64,000 nt of DNA, from positions 32,872,145 through 32,936,144 of the forward strand of contig CM076266.1 in assembly GCA_038380795.1 (NCBI GenBank), in the 5' to 3' direction. This document shows positions 52,641 to 64,000 of this stretch, piece after piece; position 1 is the first letter of the stretch, and the number at the start of each line of letters is the position of its first letter. The position numbers and the translations under genes are program-made. This DNA is from Pyrocephalus nanus. Its lineage: Eukaryota; Chordata; Aves; Passeriformes; Tyrannidae. The notes beneath the pieces are model-generated. The model did not search any database and was not told the origin of the DNA. It worked only from the letters and a program-made list of their open reading frames with translations.

Positions 52641-53145
52641 CGCTCCTGCGCGCCGAAACAGCCCCTGCATTTCCTGAGAGGCAATTATGACTTTTCCCTT
52701 CTTTATTCTCAATTGTTTCGGATAACAATTTATTGTACATCAGAGGGGCCAATATAAACATTTTAAACTCTTTTCATAACACTTAGAGGGGGCTGCTAAG
52801 TCATCTCCGTAGTAAATCTGTTGTCGGCTCTTTCCCATGCTGCAGAGTCAACAAATCTGTCTCTCACCCAGGGCAGGCCCAGCCAGGCGCTGCAAAAACA
52901 GGGGAAAATGAATGCAGCGCCTCGTATGTCGCGTCTCTACTTGCTCGGACTTTTCCTGCATGCTTGTTAGCCACCCACCTTTTGGTTTTCCCTTTGCACG
53001 ATGCACCTCTAGAAAGACAGATAGCAGAAAAAAAAAAAAAAAGCAGTTTTCAGGCTCTGAGTGTTTTCGTGTTTGGATTAAACCCTGCTCCATCCCAAGG
53101 AAGTGCAGAGGATGCATTATGCAGTCACTCTTTCTAGCAACTTAG
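52641..53145. promoter_or_regulatory. Candidate enhancer with inverted SOX sites
   Basis: AATTGTT (52711-52717) and AACAATT (52724-52730) form an exact inverted repeat of SOX-type half-sites with a 6-base spacer, and a third ATTGT follows at 52732. GGCAATTATGAC lies just before. Further on are CTAAGTCATCTCCG, TCTGTTGTCGGC, AGTCAACAAATC and a row of isolated CpGs (CTCGTATGTCGCGTC, TTGCACGATGC). An A15 run (53028-53042) sits near the end. Paired SOX sites are known in SOXE-regulated enhancers. Use here is inference. Confidence 0.35.
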
Positions 53146-53234
53146 GCTGGAGCACTAATGAAAAGCAGGAGACAGAGTTGGCAGCCAGATGTAGGGCGAG
53201 GGCTTCTACCAAAAGGGAGCTGGAGCCATTAGGG

Positions 53235-53425
53235 CTGGGATCTAACAGAGGCTAATTCGCTCACCATGTCACTTGCCTAATTCCTTGCAGACAACTCATT
53301 CTCCCTTCCCTAACAAGTATGCACATATCAGAGGCAATCAAGCAAAATAAACATTTGCAATAAATTTATTTTTGGTAGCAATTTATATTGAACTTAATGT
53401 TATTTCTCCTGAACTTAAAAAAATC
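53235..53425. promoter_or_regulatory. Candidate conserved noncoding element, AT-rich
   Basis: GCTAATTCGCTCACC, CACTTGCCTAATTCC, AATCAAGCAAAATAAACATTTGC, AATAAATTTATTTTTGG and GCAATTTATATTG form an AT-rich block with NKX2-like, forkhead-like and homeodomain-type motifs. It continues the cluster that starts near 51 kb. Confidence 0.3.
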
Positions 53426-55750
53426 AGTTCTTGGTCTTCTTCTGTGTCTCCCAAGTGAAACAGATGCTTTAGTATCACTTTGAATCCAGAGCTGTGGGTG
53501 TATTATTACCCCCATTTCTCTAATTAAATTCTAATTACACGAGTTATCTGCACATTTTTCTCATTATTTTTTATTATTCTAATGTCAAGCAGAATTCGGC
53601 TTCTACCTGTGTCTGATGCACATGCAGCAAGACTTGTAGCTCTGTGTACAAAGCTACTGCCCAGCTCTGGCTCTGAGCAGCCACAGCCACCCACCAGCTG
53701 GAGGGCCACTGGGATCTCCTGCTCCCTGGCATGGGCTCAGTTTTCTGACCACTGCCTGTGGGATCAGAGGAAGGACTATGTGTGTTCTTCCCACCTCTGC
53801 CCAACAGACCAAGGCCATCTTCCTCCCAACAGGGACTTCAGAGGGAGAAGAAGGAAGATATGGCTTTTACAAACCCTGGAGATTCCAGAGCAGTGGGTGA
53901 GAGCAGAGAAAGCTGTGGGATGGGTCAGGGGAGCAAATTCTTGCTGAAGGTGCGAGGCTTGGCCAGGCCAGCTTATGGCACAGATTTCTGGCAAGCCACT
54001 GCCACACAGGCCACACACACATATTATATTTTGCTTTAAGGACCTAATATTCTGTTCCCCTGGACATACACATGCATATGTGAAGCCCACAAAGCCGTAC
54101 TTCAGAACTGGTGTCCCAATACCAGGTCTCTAAGGCAGCTGACACTGAAACCACCTTGCACCACAGGCATGCAGAAATGCATGCAGAAGTCTGCAAATGC
54201 ACACGCAGACAGGCTGGGAACTTCCCTGCTGCAAATGCCCTCTGCCTAGTTCTCAGCTTTGTTATTTTGCCTGTTTTTTCATTCCCCACACATGGCTGTT
54301 ATATTCAGCTCATCACTATGGTTTATTTGTTGTCACAAGCCTTTTCTTTTAAATGGTAAATATTTTGAGCTATCTGTGGTTGTGTCAGTTTACTTTTTAA
54401 CAAAGCAAACTAAGGGCTTTTTACTTGGTATCTCCTAGAACAAGAACAAAAAGTGATTTCCTATGCAAGTACAAACAAACAAAAGCTTGACCATTTTTCT
54501 TCCAAGTAGAGGAGTTACTCCTGTCCAAGGAAGTGTGCTTGATACCTTTCAGCAGAAAATACACTGCTTTGGGGATTTTTCTCACACACTTATTATAGCA
54601 AGCTTTAAACTTTTCTGCATCCACCATTGAGTAAATGGTGTCACATATGAACAATTAAAAATCTGTACAAATCTGATGTCAATTATTATCTTACATGACC
54701 GTGGCTCTAACAATGCAAACACTAGAAATACCTATGTGTTTTTAAAGCCAGTATTACAGTAACATAGATTATAGAAATAATTCTTACTACTAGAAACACA
54801 TTAAAATAACATGTTAAAATGGGAGGATGAACAAGAGGGATATACAAGCTTCAAAAAATATACTCATAAAATATATTTCAATATAAGGCATTTACAAAAG
54901 GGTTTCTATTTTAACTGTATGTACAGTACTTTTTATATTTAAAGAAATGGGATTAACTGAACTCCAGGAAACCATAATAGCAATGGCAATGGATTACTTG
55001 TCTCTTTAGTACAAAATAGACTTGAAATCTGTGTTATGGATGTGCTGATATTTGGCTGAATGAAAAACCTATAGGAATCTTAGGACCAAAAAGCAGTAAC
55101 TACATAAGTCACCGCTTCATTGTTAATTTAGTCATGGATTTTTATTTTACTTACTCCTAGCTTGTATGAAGAAATCAACATTGCACCTTGTCATATTTGT
55201 CTGGTATCTCACTCCCATCCTAAGAGGAGCTGTTACCAAGCAAATGCTTCAAGGAATATTTACTAAACATGACTCTAAATTGCAGTCTGTCTCCAAACAA
55301 AATCACAGTTGCGAAGTGCAGCTTTACAAAATCTCAGTATATGACAAAAAGAGACCAAAACCGGACTGCTGGATTTTTGCAATTCTGTCCCATTCTCTCA
55401 GGTTGGGACATAACTACCATGTCTTCAGCTTACATATGTTTTAGAATCTTCCCTTCAAAATTATATATATTCTTCAGCTCCTATTCCAACATCCACCAGA
55501 ATGAGAATTCATATAGCAATTTTCTTCAATCAATCTAAATGAAAAGACATGTCATCATCCCTCTCCATCCCCTCTCCAATGAAACTGTTTGGAGAAACCC
55601 ACTCCAAAGCATGCTTCAAAGGAAAAAGTTCAAAATCAGCTCCAGATAAAAAAAAACCTTGGGTCTGAACCACCAAAGAGACTTCACATTAAAATAGCAC
55701 AGGACTATTGTTTACAGCAGAGCAGGTGACTGCTCTGTCTAAGCTCTCTC
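53426..55750. other. Noncoding stretch
   Basis: No gene was recognised. The 53.60-54.05 kb part is GC-raised with overlapping frames (up to 121 codons) on both strands and no motif. A TATTATTACCCCCATTT-like string near 53500 vaguely recalls an ancient MIR/L2 tail but is too short to call. Confidence 0.5.
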
Positions 55751-55751
55751 T

Positions 55752-55782
55752 ATCCATCCATCCATCCATCCATCCATCCATC
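55752..55782. repeat. ATCC tetranucleotide microsatellite
   Basis: About 7.7 uninterrupted ATCC units. Length polymorphism is likely. Confidence 0.95.
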
Positions 55783-56417
55783 TGGATTCAGACCGATTTT
55801 GCTATGGAACTGTTTGTAAATCTGTATCACTTTCTTGGGTGTCACTGCAGGTCCAGCAGTGCTGAGCCACGTTACCAGCCAGACAGGTAACCTGTTTGCA
55901 AACACAAGCGACAGCCTTGGGTCAGCATTGCCTTCTGAAGCAGTGACGATGTGTACCACACACAGCTGTCCACAGGACAAAACAGGGCTGTAAAAGGTAC
56001 TTTTTTTCATTAATTAGTCCGTTAGGAAAGTGCCCCAAAGCAAACTGCTGGCAGTGTGAGATGAATGAAACCCACAATATTCACCATGCAACAGCACATG
56101 GAGGGCAGCAACACTGGAACTGTGTGCTGAAATTCTTTGTCACCATACTGCAAACTTTTCTTTTTAAACACGGGAATAAAAGATTTAGTAGACTGTGTGA
56201 CAAACAAAATCAAGCTAGTGTTTACATAGGAAAACCAGCCCTCTCGTAGCTGCACAAATAAATAATATTCTTTTTCTTTGAAGAAAGAGCATATGCTCAA
56301 CATTCCTTTGTCCTGTATCACAATAGAAAAACCCTTTGCACTGGAATATCTGAATCACTTCTTGGCAGTCTCTCAAGGTAAACAGAGTAAATTAAAAATG
56401 AATGTTTATCGTAGGCG

Positions 56418-56444
56418 CACACATACACACACACACACACACAC
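56418..56444. repeat. CA dinucleotide microsatellite
   Basis: About thirteen CA units with one CATA interruption near the start. Such runs can adopt Z-DNA. Polymorphism is likely. Confidence 0.95.
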
Positions 56445-57613
56445 CAGCAAAGTAGAGTGCTGTATTTGCCTATCAAACATAAGAAGCGATTGAGTCCATC
56501 AGTCATTCAAACAAGCAACTGAAAAGTGGAAATAATGGGATGACAACATCAGAAAACAACCTCCCAGAAAGAGATAGGTTTCCTCATAGCCATTTGTCTT
56601 GTCTAATTAATCCCACATGTGGGACTAGGATAGAACATTAAAAAAAATTAGGTACAAAATATTACTTTCCCTGGGAAGCTTCAGAAGTACAAAAGGAACA
56701 GAAATGTTTTATGGTCACGCTTTGCTTTCAAGCTCCCTTGCTCACATCATCTTCCTAATGTGGGACTCTGCCCCTGTGCCTAGATGAGACTAAGATAATG
56801 TTAGCAGCACAGAAGAAAGCAGTTGGAAAAGCTGGGGAAAATTATGTCATTGCCACTAATAAAACAACTTGTCAGTTCCTAATAGATTTAAAACCTGTGT
56901 ATTAGGTTGCAGACTATTCCTGGGTACCCACAGAGCGGTCATGCCCAAGAGCACTTCCCTTTGCTCAAGACCGGTGAAAAGGGCATGACCTATTCCCTTC
57001 CACGCAAACCTTGTCACAGTTTATCCGTATTTTTGTCAACTTGGAATTAGACTGCTGTAACACACTCTCCACAGGGCAAAACAAAATGCAGAAACAAATG
57101 CAGAATGTGTCAACTGCTGATTTAATGGAGTTTCATGCCAGGAGCTTATTGCCCTAATGCGCGTGAGTCTGCGATATCTGTGCTCACAGGAGGCTGTGTA
57201 GGTACAGAGAGGTGGTCGGTTTAATATGTAAATCCAATAATTTTTGAAAGGTATTTCTGATTCCTGAGCATGCAGTCAGATGCACCTGCCCAGGTTCTGA
57301 AAAGTGTGACCACTTCTGAAAGATGTGTTGTGTTTTTTTGTTGTTGTGTTTTTGTTCTTTGTTGTTACTTGTTTTTAAAGCATACAGCAGACACCTTCTC
57401 CACCACAGTGTGCGAAGCACCAGGCAGGCTACCAGAGGTGAAATGAAAGCAGAGCTGAACTGAAAGCTCCCTGAACATGCCAGGAAACATACTCCATATG
57501 ACTACTACTTTGGAGCACACTATCTATGCTCCCATTTTGAATGTGACACAACGTGAGCAGTGCTAATTTATTTCTGTAGGCTTTTGGGAGGAGAAGAGAT
57601 TGCAGATTGCAGT

Positions 57614-57646
57614 GTTTCACCAACCTCACCCATTCTATGATTCTTT
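57614..57646 (+). mobile_element. Possible degraded CR1 3' tail
   Basis: TTTCACCAACCTCACCCATTCTATGATTCTTTT resembles the last few dozen bases of CR1 read forwards (…TTCCAACC…CCATTCTATGATTCTATG). Only the tail is recognisable and the body upstream is not, so this may be a heavily truncated old copy or a chance match to the octamer. Confidence 0.35.
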
Positions 57647-57910
57647 TAATGAAATGAAGTAAAAGTACACTATCTTTTTGCACATTAACAAGAGAGGTGA
57701 AAATTATCCTGCCACTTGGCATGGTGATGATGCCATGCCTGCTGTCACCATTTGCCACAGAACTCCCCCACAAATAGCATCCCACACCAACTCCAAAAGG
57801 GAACTGAACAAAGCACTGAAGAGCTAAGAGCTTCACACACAACTTTGCGCACTTCGGCAACTCTTTACAAGAAAAGTAAAATGAGGATTCAAATTACGTG
57901 TTGTGCCTCC
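57647..57910. other. Noncoding stretch
   Basis: Covered by a 143-codon minus-strand frame (57429-57860) that also runs through the possible CR1 tail and carries no family motif, so it is not called as a gene. Confidence 0.4.
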
Positions 57911-57912
57911 AT

Positions 57913-57980
57913 CTAAAGCAGGAGCAGTGAGCCTGCTTTAGGCATGCAAACACATATGTGTGTGCGCTGTGCACACATAT
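57913..57980. repeat. Two adjacent short hairpins
   Basis: CTAAAGCAGG (57913-57922) pairs exactly with CCTGCTTTAG (57932-57941) over a 9-base loop. Thirteen bases later ATATGTGTG (57954-57962) pairs with CACACATAT (57972-57980). The second arises inside a TG/CA-rich strip. Each stem is too short for a standard microRNA precursor. Confidence 0.7.
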
Positions 57981-58925
57981 CTGTATGTGTATGTTACTAC
58001 ACGGATCTCACAGTGTGCTGATGTGTGAATCACTGGTACACTACTGAGGCAAAGAATATTTTTAAACCTTTTTTCCCCAGGAGAAGCATAAGGGGTGCTT
58101 TCAGGATTTTGCTGAAGACAGGTCCTAGTTTGCTCTCACGGAGTGCTTATTCCCACTCCATCGCCTCCTAAACTCTCTTCAGTTTGCTTTCAGAAGAAGG
58201 AAGCATCACTTGATCCCTCCCACTTTGGCCAGGGATGAGCTGCCTGAAGTGCTCTGCTCCACTCCTCTCTCTACTTCCATCCAGGGAAGATGCCCCCATG
58301 CTGGAAGATATGCACTGCCCTGTTGCAATTCCCTATGCCAAGCTGAATGCATTTAATTTATCTGCTCCCAGAAAACCACTTCTTCTGTGCTTCCTGTCTT
58401 AGTTGAAAGTAAATGGGTTAATTCCTGTCGCAATATATTTGAACCAGATGTACTTCCCCCACTCCGGCCCCAGCCAGAAAGAAAGGGGGAATTGCAAAGT
58501 TTTCCTTCTTCTTTGAAGGAAAATCTATGTTTTGGTTATTGAGTCAGCTCCAGATCTCACATAAAAACACCTTGGTGTCCAAATCCTCCTCTAGGGTATA
58601 GCACTTGCGTATTTTCCTTTGGCATTTTTGGGGGGCATTTTTGGGGGCCTGAACATGATGTGTTTGTTAAAAATATTTCCAATGCATAACTCCTTAAATT
58701 AAGTAGGACGAAGGTTATTAGAACACCCCAGTTAGCAAACCAAAATTTTACGTCAGAAACACTAGTAACGAAAATGCTTCCCTTTGCCATCAGAAACCTC
58801 TTCAGGAGAAGAGTCAGCTCCCAGTACCAGCGGAAGAGCCCAAGGAATGTATCAATACACATCAAGATTTAGGAAAAACAACAGCAGAGAGATCTGTTCC
58901 CCAAGCACTGCTAATAAATAAGGTA
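57981..58925. other. Noncoding stretch
   Basis: No gene was recognised. It contains the exact 13-bp duplication at 58621-58646. Confidence 0.5.
58621..58646. repeat. Exact 13-bp tandem duplication
   Basis: GGCATTTTTGGGG is present twice back to back without mismatch. Recent slippage is the simplest cause. Confidence 0.9.
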
Positions 58926-59280
58926 TTAAATCGTTAAGATTTCAATTACAAGGGAAGAATGTGGCTAACCAAATAAAAGCAGGAGGAGTTGAAATAAGTA
59001 GTAGGTTAAAGATTAATATTCTGGGTTCAGAACAAAAGGATGCTCTTTTGTGGCACTGTGCTTATGCCTCTGAATGTAAACATTGTTCCGAGAACCATTT
59101 TTTCTTTGCCCAATCTTTAAAGGGTAATAAATTAGACCTTGGACAGCCATACAAGCTGCTACTAGATGTGAATGTGAATGTGTCTGTAGAAAAGGCTGAC
59201 TTTCAATCAAAGTCTATTGAAAGAATAGTTGGATTTTCTAAAGAAGCATGTTGTGCCTATTAACCAACTTACAAAAGGGG
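58926..59280. promoter_or_regulatory. Candidate conserved noncoding element
   Basis: TTAAATCGTTAAGATTTCAATTAC, GTAGGTTAAAGATTAATATTC, GAATGTAAACATTGTTCC (overlapping forkhead TGTAAACA and SOX ATTGTT) and CTTTAAAGGGTAATAAATTAG give dense homeodomain, forkhead and SOX-type motifs. A 100-codon frame (58961-59263, +) crosses the block but has no recognisable domain and no splice context, so a noncoding reading is preferred. Confidence 0.3.
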
Positions 59281-59756
59281 CCATTTTCTTGATTTATGTT
59301 TGGTTGCTATAGAGATCTTGCAGTACAGACTGGCAGGTGAAGCTCCCATTTAACAATCTCACAGGTTTTTCTTAGCTGTACTCAGAGGACATAGAGCTAC
59401 AGTAGGTAAAATCCACCACACAAATATACCTCATCTGTCAAACTTAAAGATCAGATTTAAGGCTTTCTAAGAGTTTGTTGGGAATGTGGTAGTTATTACA
59501 CAATCTTTGCCCACAAATGTTTTACACCCTGAAAAATCTTATTGCAGCGAGCTTCCTCAGCTCAGTTGGGTTTGGCCACTGATCCTCTTCTTATTCAGCA
59601 GGTAATTACTGGTGAGAAGGATTCCAGCTTATCACAGCATCGCAGGATTGTCATCTATTCAGGGGGTTTTTTTGCAAAGCAAACACATTCTCAAGGAAGA
59701 ACCTTTGCTCTGCAACAACAACTGATGCTAATGTGTGCAGGGAGGTGTCAACTAAA

Positions 59757-59780
59757 ATCATCATCATCATCATCATCATC
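59757..59780. repeat. TCA trinucleotide microsatellite
   Basis: About 7.7 TCA units. In the overlapping 132-codon + frame it would encode a serine run, but that frame has no other sign of being coding. Confidence 0.95.
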
Positions 59781-60760
59781 CCCTTGTTGTGAAATACAAA
59801 AAAACCCAGAGAACATGCTACAGAGAAAAAAATGCATCCTATTGGAGTCAGATGGAATACTTTTGCATGTCAGTAGGTCACAGGCAGTTCAAGACCTGGA
59901 CTTAAAAATGTTGTTCCATAAGACCAGGTCTTCTGCCTAAACTCTGACTAAAAGTAGCTACACAGAAACTAGAGTACTGGAAGAGGAAAAGGCAGCGCAA
60001 TTAGCAACCTATGCAATGCTCTAAACAGCAACCCAAGAGGAAAAATGGCAAATGTGCATGACAGTATATGCTTCACGTCAAAATCAAATCAAACTAATAT
60101 TTAGGATGCCAATCTTTCCTTAGTTGGATCTTGTTATTGGCAGACACAGTATCAAACATACAGAAAAAAATATTTTCGAAAGAAAGAAATAAAAATGAGA
60201 AATATTATTTTTACAGTATTTAACACAGGAAAAAAACACCAACATTTATTTCTATGTGACTCCTCAATTCAACAAGAAATTTCCATTGACATACCTTATC
60301 AAAAAGGAATCTGCATTTCATAAACCACTCAAGTGATTTAAGGTAACAAATTCTGAAGAAGGCAGTGCCTGAAACCGTCCTTACTTAGTATCTTTTACAT
60401 CTACCACCATACTATTTAAAAAATAAAAGTTTTACAGAAATAGAGGGGACCAAGTAAAAAAAGAAATTAAAGCATTATGGCTCCTCATCGTTTTACAGAA
60501 GTAGTAAGAGGTGATGGGGCTGCTTGGGAAGGGCCAGTCCTATAGCTCCCCTTAGGGATAGACCTTACGCATCGAAAATTATTAAGATCTCTCTATTCAC
60601 AGCCCTTGCTCCTTCACAAGCAACTCCCACCTCTTGCTAGAAGAAGTGACCAGTTTTCCTGCTCTACCCAGCACAAATGCATCATGTTCTCCAGGCTCAC
60701 CTGGACAGAATCAAACTGCACTCATCATCAATGAAAAATATGAAAAATACGAAAACCATC

Positions 60761-60784
60761 TTTTTTTTTTTTTTTTTTTTTTTT
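60761..60784. repeat. T24 homopolymer
   Basis: Twenty-four T in a row, the longest homopolymer in the window, preceded by ATGAAAAATATGAAAAATAC repeats. On the minus strand it would read as a poly-A tail, but no element or retrocopy was recognised next to it. Confidence 0.9.
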
Positions 60785-61785
60785 ACAGCACGAAGTTGCT
60801 CCCAAGGAGGCCTGATTTCAGTCCCTGAGGTGTATTTAGTGTCTGCAGAACCAAGATAATGTTGGGGTCACCAAACATCTGGAGCCACCAATGGCTGGGA
60901 AGGCAGCAGCACAGCATGAGATGGATGTAGGTGGAGTAACTTCCACGCGTAAAGGCAGCTTAATCAAACACTTATCAACACGCAGAGGTGAGAGTCACAT
61001 ATGACATTAAAAGGTGTAAGAGAATAAAAGGTTATCTCTTACTGAGGCCAATACAGATGTCTCTCCAGGGGCAGATGGCTTGCGGGTCAAAGTTGGTCTG
61101 ATCCTGCACAGCTGAAGTTAATAAAAAGGAGTTTTGCCACAAAGTTCGAGAAGGCAGGAGGGAGGAATGGGCAAGAGGAGATCTGACATCAGGCACCCAG
61201 AATTCAGTCTCTCCAGAAATGAACTTCCCTTTCTACCCCCTTGTCAGAGGAGAAAGCTGCAAAATCTTGCTTATGGTTAAAAGGGGGAGGAGGAGGATAA
61301 TTGCGGTAATCTTCAAAGGATTTGTCTTAATTTCTGCTGAAAGGACAGCAAGTCTTTCACTGTTCGAACATATGGCTTTTGGGGAGAAGGCTCCAAGTTA
61401 TTTCATTACTGCTCTTTTGAAATTCTGCTGATTATCAGGAACAAACGCAGCCTTAACACCAGAGCTGCGATGAAGAGAGATGACTTCCTTGTAAAGCTCT
61501 CCGTTGTTTGCATCCTAGTAATTATTCAGCAAATGGATTCCACCTGTTGTACTTCACCCAGCACATACAGATGGGACTGAAATATATCCTGGATTTATAT
61601 TTTATTTGGACTAACAAAGCCAGGATTTGAATTCAAGGGGCAGTGAAGTAACTAAGAATGTTCTGCATCAGAGACTTGGAGAAAGAAATACAGGGCTTTG
61701 GCTGTGGCCCTTCTGCTCATATTATCTCTAAATACTTTACACGCAGTGACTCCTCCTAAGGAAAGCAGGAGCGATCAAATCCATT

Positions 61786-62016
61786 ACACTCTGCTGCTGA
61801 ACCTTGTCTCAGGCCTCCTCTTGACACATTCCTTTTAATTCCTGTTATTTATTTTTTAGATTAAAATCACTGGCAATATTTTGACCATCTCCTGCTTTAA
61901 CTCCAAACCATGATCAAGGCAGCTTTGAGCGTTAAAACAGTATTACACAATATCTGTCATCCAGATTGGACAGTAACTTATTAAACCCTGTTTTATTGAA
62001 AGTCTGCATGTCGGCA
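61786..62016. promoter_or_regulatory. Weak candidate conserved noncoding element
   Basis: TTTTAATTCCTGTTATTTATTTTTTAGATTAAAATCACTGG-type AT-rich motif blocks, CCATGATCAAGGCAGCTTTGAGCG and GTCATCCAGATTGGAC form a repeat-free stretch that ends in a T13 run. The motif support is thinner than for the other candidates. Confidence 0.2.
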
Positions 62017-62029
62017 TTTTTTTTTTTTT

Positions 62030-64000
62030 ATACCTTGCATGTGTTTTTAGTGTTGAACTTGGCTTTTCCATGAATCTTATAAACATAAAAAGCACAAAGA
62101 CTGAAATCCAGTTCCTGCTGAAGTAATAGGATTTTTGTCACTGATGTCCATGGGGTAGGATTTCAACCCAGATTACTAACAGATTTTGGTTTTTTACAAA
62201 AATCTCAATTTGTATCCCTTCAATGTACACCTTTTGACTGGAAAGGTCAGTAAGGAGGAAAAAAAAACTGGAAGAAATGCTACTATTAAAATCACATTCT
62301 AGACAGCATCCTTGTGCATGTGCGTGGACACCCACATCTGGAAGAGCTGCTGAAAGCACGTGAAGTCACACAAGGTCTGACACCCCAGCTAAGCCAGTAT
62401 TAGACCTGCAGTCTCTAAATTCCCAAGGATATGTCCAATATCTTAGAGATTCTAAATAGTGCAGACAAATCATGCTTAATGTAGACCCCTTTACTATAGA
62501 AAACACCCACAATGTCTGCCTTCTAGATAATTCTACAGGAAACAGCATCCTAGATTTTGGTCTTCAATATGCATGCAAATGGTATGTCTAAGCAAACACA
62601 GCAGCATGGTAATATCCATGTGGAAAGCTGCTGCAATATATAGTAAATGAATTTACTGTACACATCCCCTCCCTTTTTCCTGGTAACTTTGTGTCCTTTT
62701 CAGTTTCAATGCACTTAAGAACTCTTCAACTGCTGTGCATTGTAATTCCATTAAAGGCAAGGAGGTGAGGAAAGAGGTCACCTTCTCCCTGCTCTGTGGA
62801 GAAAGGGACAGCTTTGGGAATTTAGATTCTTTGTTGCTGTGAAAGTTTGACAACTGCCTTCAGCTCCACCAGCAAGTACCAAGGGCTCAGTGTGCCTACC
62901 AGCTAAAACTTGCAAGTTTTAACATCAACCCTTGCAAGAGAAAAGTCCTTAGGTCATTTCTAGAGGTGTTTTCCTGTTTAATAAGCATACCTCCTCATTC
63001 TGCAAGAGCAGAATCTTGAAAAAAACCCTTGCAATAAAACTTAAAGCCTCCAAAAGATTCTTAAATAGCTTTTCTATAACCCATATGGCACATAAATGAA
63101 TATAGGATAGTGTTGTGTAACAAGTTTATTGGCACACAGTTGGTATGGCCAGATTACTTGTCCTTTTAGTGTGTAACTTTAGACCGTGGCCATTTTAAAT
63201 GCATGCTGATAAATCCTAAACATACCAGTCCACTGTGTGTCATTTGTTCTTCTTACATACACTTCTCTTAGAGTATGTAAGTAGATATTTGCATATAAAA
63301 TTCTGATGGTGCACAAAGGATTCTATTAATGCATTTCTTTGTAAACCCACCAAACCCACTATGTTTTCTATCATTGATAAAAACCTCTAGGCTTTTAAAC
63401 TCACAAATGTATCCTAAAAATTGTTAAGTTGCTCTTATGGCCTGTGAAGGCTCCTGGTCTGGTAACAATGGAAACTGGAGTCTTGTGTTTATCTTCAGGC
63501 CAGGACAGATGGAGGCAGCAACAGTATATGCTTTCCTAAACTGACCTGCTAATGACCTGAATCCTGCCCTGAAGGGTTAGTATCCCTTGGAGTAAGAGGA
63601 TATTTAGCTCTGATGCCTGTTCAACCTACCACTCATTTAAAAGAAATTGCCTCATCCAAGCTAAGGGGTTTAGATCCTATTCTCCAAAATTAATCATTCA
63701 TACAGCATGTGGTATTTCAGAAACATAGATGTTAGTGATGAAAAATAGTATGTATTAAAACCCAAGCGGTCTTGTACTGCAAAAAATGGTATAGTCAGTG
63801 CCAAATGTAGAAGAAAACTTCAGTACCACAAAGACTTTAGAATGGGTTTGATTGCTTATTACTTTTAGTAGTCTAACTTCAGTATGTCTGTTTTGTGCAT
63901 CAAGTCAGCCATTCTTGTGTCTCTGCCGAACCAAGGCCATCCAGAGATACAAAGTTCTTTACTGACTAGCTTCCTCCCTTAGAAAGATGGAGAAAGGAGT
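62030..64000. other. AT-rich noncoding stretch
   Basis: No gene, RNA gene or mobile element was recognised up to the end of the window. Frames are at most 73 codons. Confidence 0.5.

Larger units (their letters stand above)
59281..61785. other. Noncoding stretch
   Basis: No gene was recognised. Apart from the TCA microsatellite and the T24 run nothing stands out. The 59542-59940 (+) frame is not called. Confidence 0.5.

Noticed and set aside
53498..53524. Possible MIR/L2-like tail TATTATTACCCCCATTT
   Set aside because: Only about 20 bases of vague similarity and no body of the element alongside.
57429..57860. 143-codon minus-strand frame
   Set aside because: Crosses a possible CR1 tail and shows no family motif or codon signal.
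59542..59940. 132-codon + frame with a serine run
   Set aside because: The serine run is a TCA microsatellite and nothing else suggests coding.

Overview
This window looks like bird nuclear DNA that is intergenic or deep intronic. The direct evidence is a CR1 retroposon 3' end at about 35.83-35.95 kb: the octamer tail plus the block reading GGTTTGGGTTGGAAGGGACC, typical of avian CR1 on the opposite strand. A shorter possible CR1 tail lies at 57.61-57.65 kb. Mammalian SINEs, bacterial-style gene packing and operons are absent. I identify no protein-coding gene. Nearly every open frame is short, carries no family motif I recognise, and often has an equally open frame opposite it. The species and the neighbouring genes cannot be named from this sequence.

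Layout. 0-4.8 kb is AT-rich and featureless. 4.8-6.1 kb is a CpG island with CCAAT and TATA-like boxes, GC boxes inside a G-quadruplex motif, a GCAG/GCGG microsatellite and a 25-bp tandem duplication. It is the best promoter candidate in the window, but no coding exon is visible beside it. 6.1-26.6 kb is mostly AT-rich with homopolymers and small repeats. 26.6-30.05 kb holds two stretches rich in homeodomain-type motifs (TGATTAATCA, TAATTA, GATTAG) that read like ancient enhancers. 30.2-33.5 kb is strikingly purine-rich on the + strand. 35.8 kb has the CR1 fragment. 45.68-45.74 kb has a perfect 16-bp palindrome centred on an E-box, followed by a second hairpin. 47.6-48.1 kb is another enhancer-like stretch. 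50.1-53.4 kb is the densest part: a perfect 14-bp hairpin, the longest open frame in the window (280 codons, probably not coding), and a run of enhancer-like blocks with SOX, FOX, octamer and homeodomain-type motifs and unmethylated-looking CpGs. 55.7-59.8 kb carries three microsatellites, twin hairpins and one more enhancer-like stretch. 61.8-62.0 kb is a last weaker candidate.

Taken together, the window is consistent with a regulatory gene desert around a developmental gene: few recognisable transposons, one orphan CpG island, and clusters of motif-dense noncoding blocks. That reading is inference. Conservation could not be tested here, and all enhancer calls rest on motif content and sequence texture only. 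I found no new protein system.
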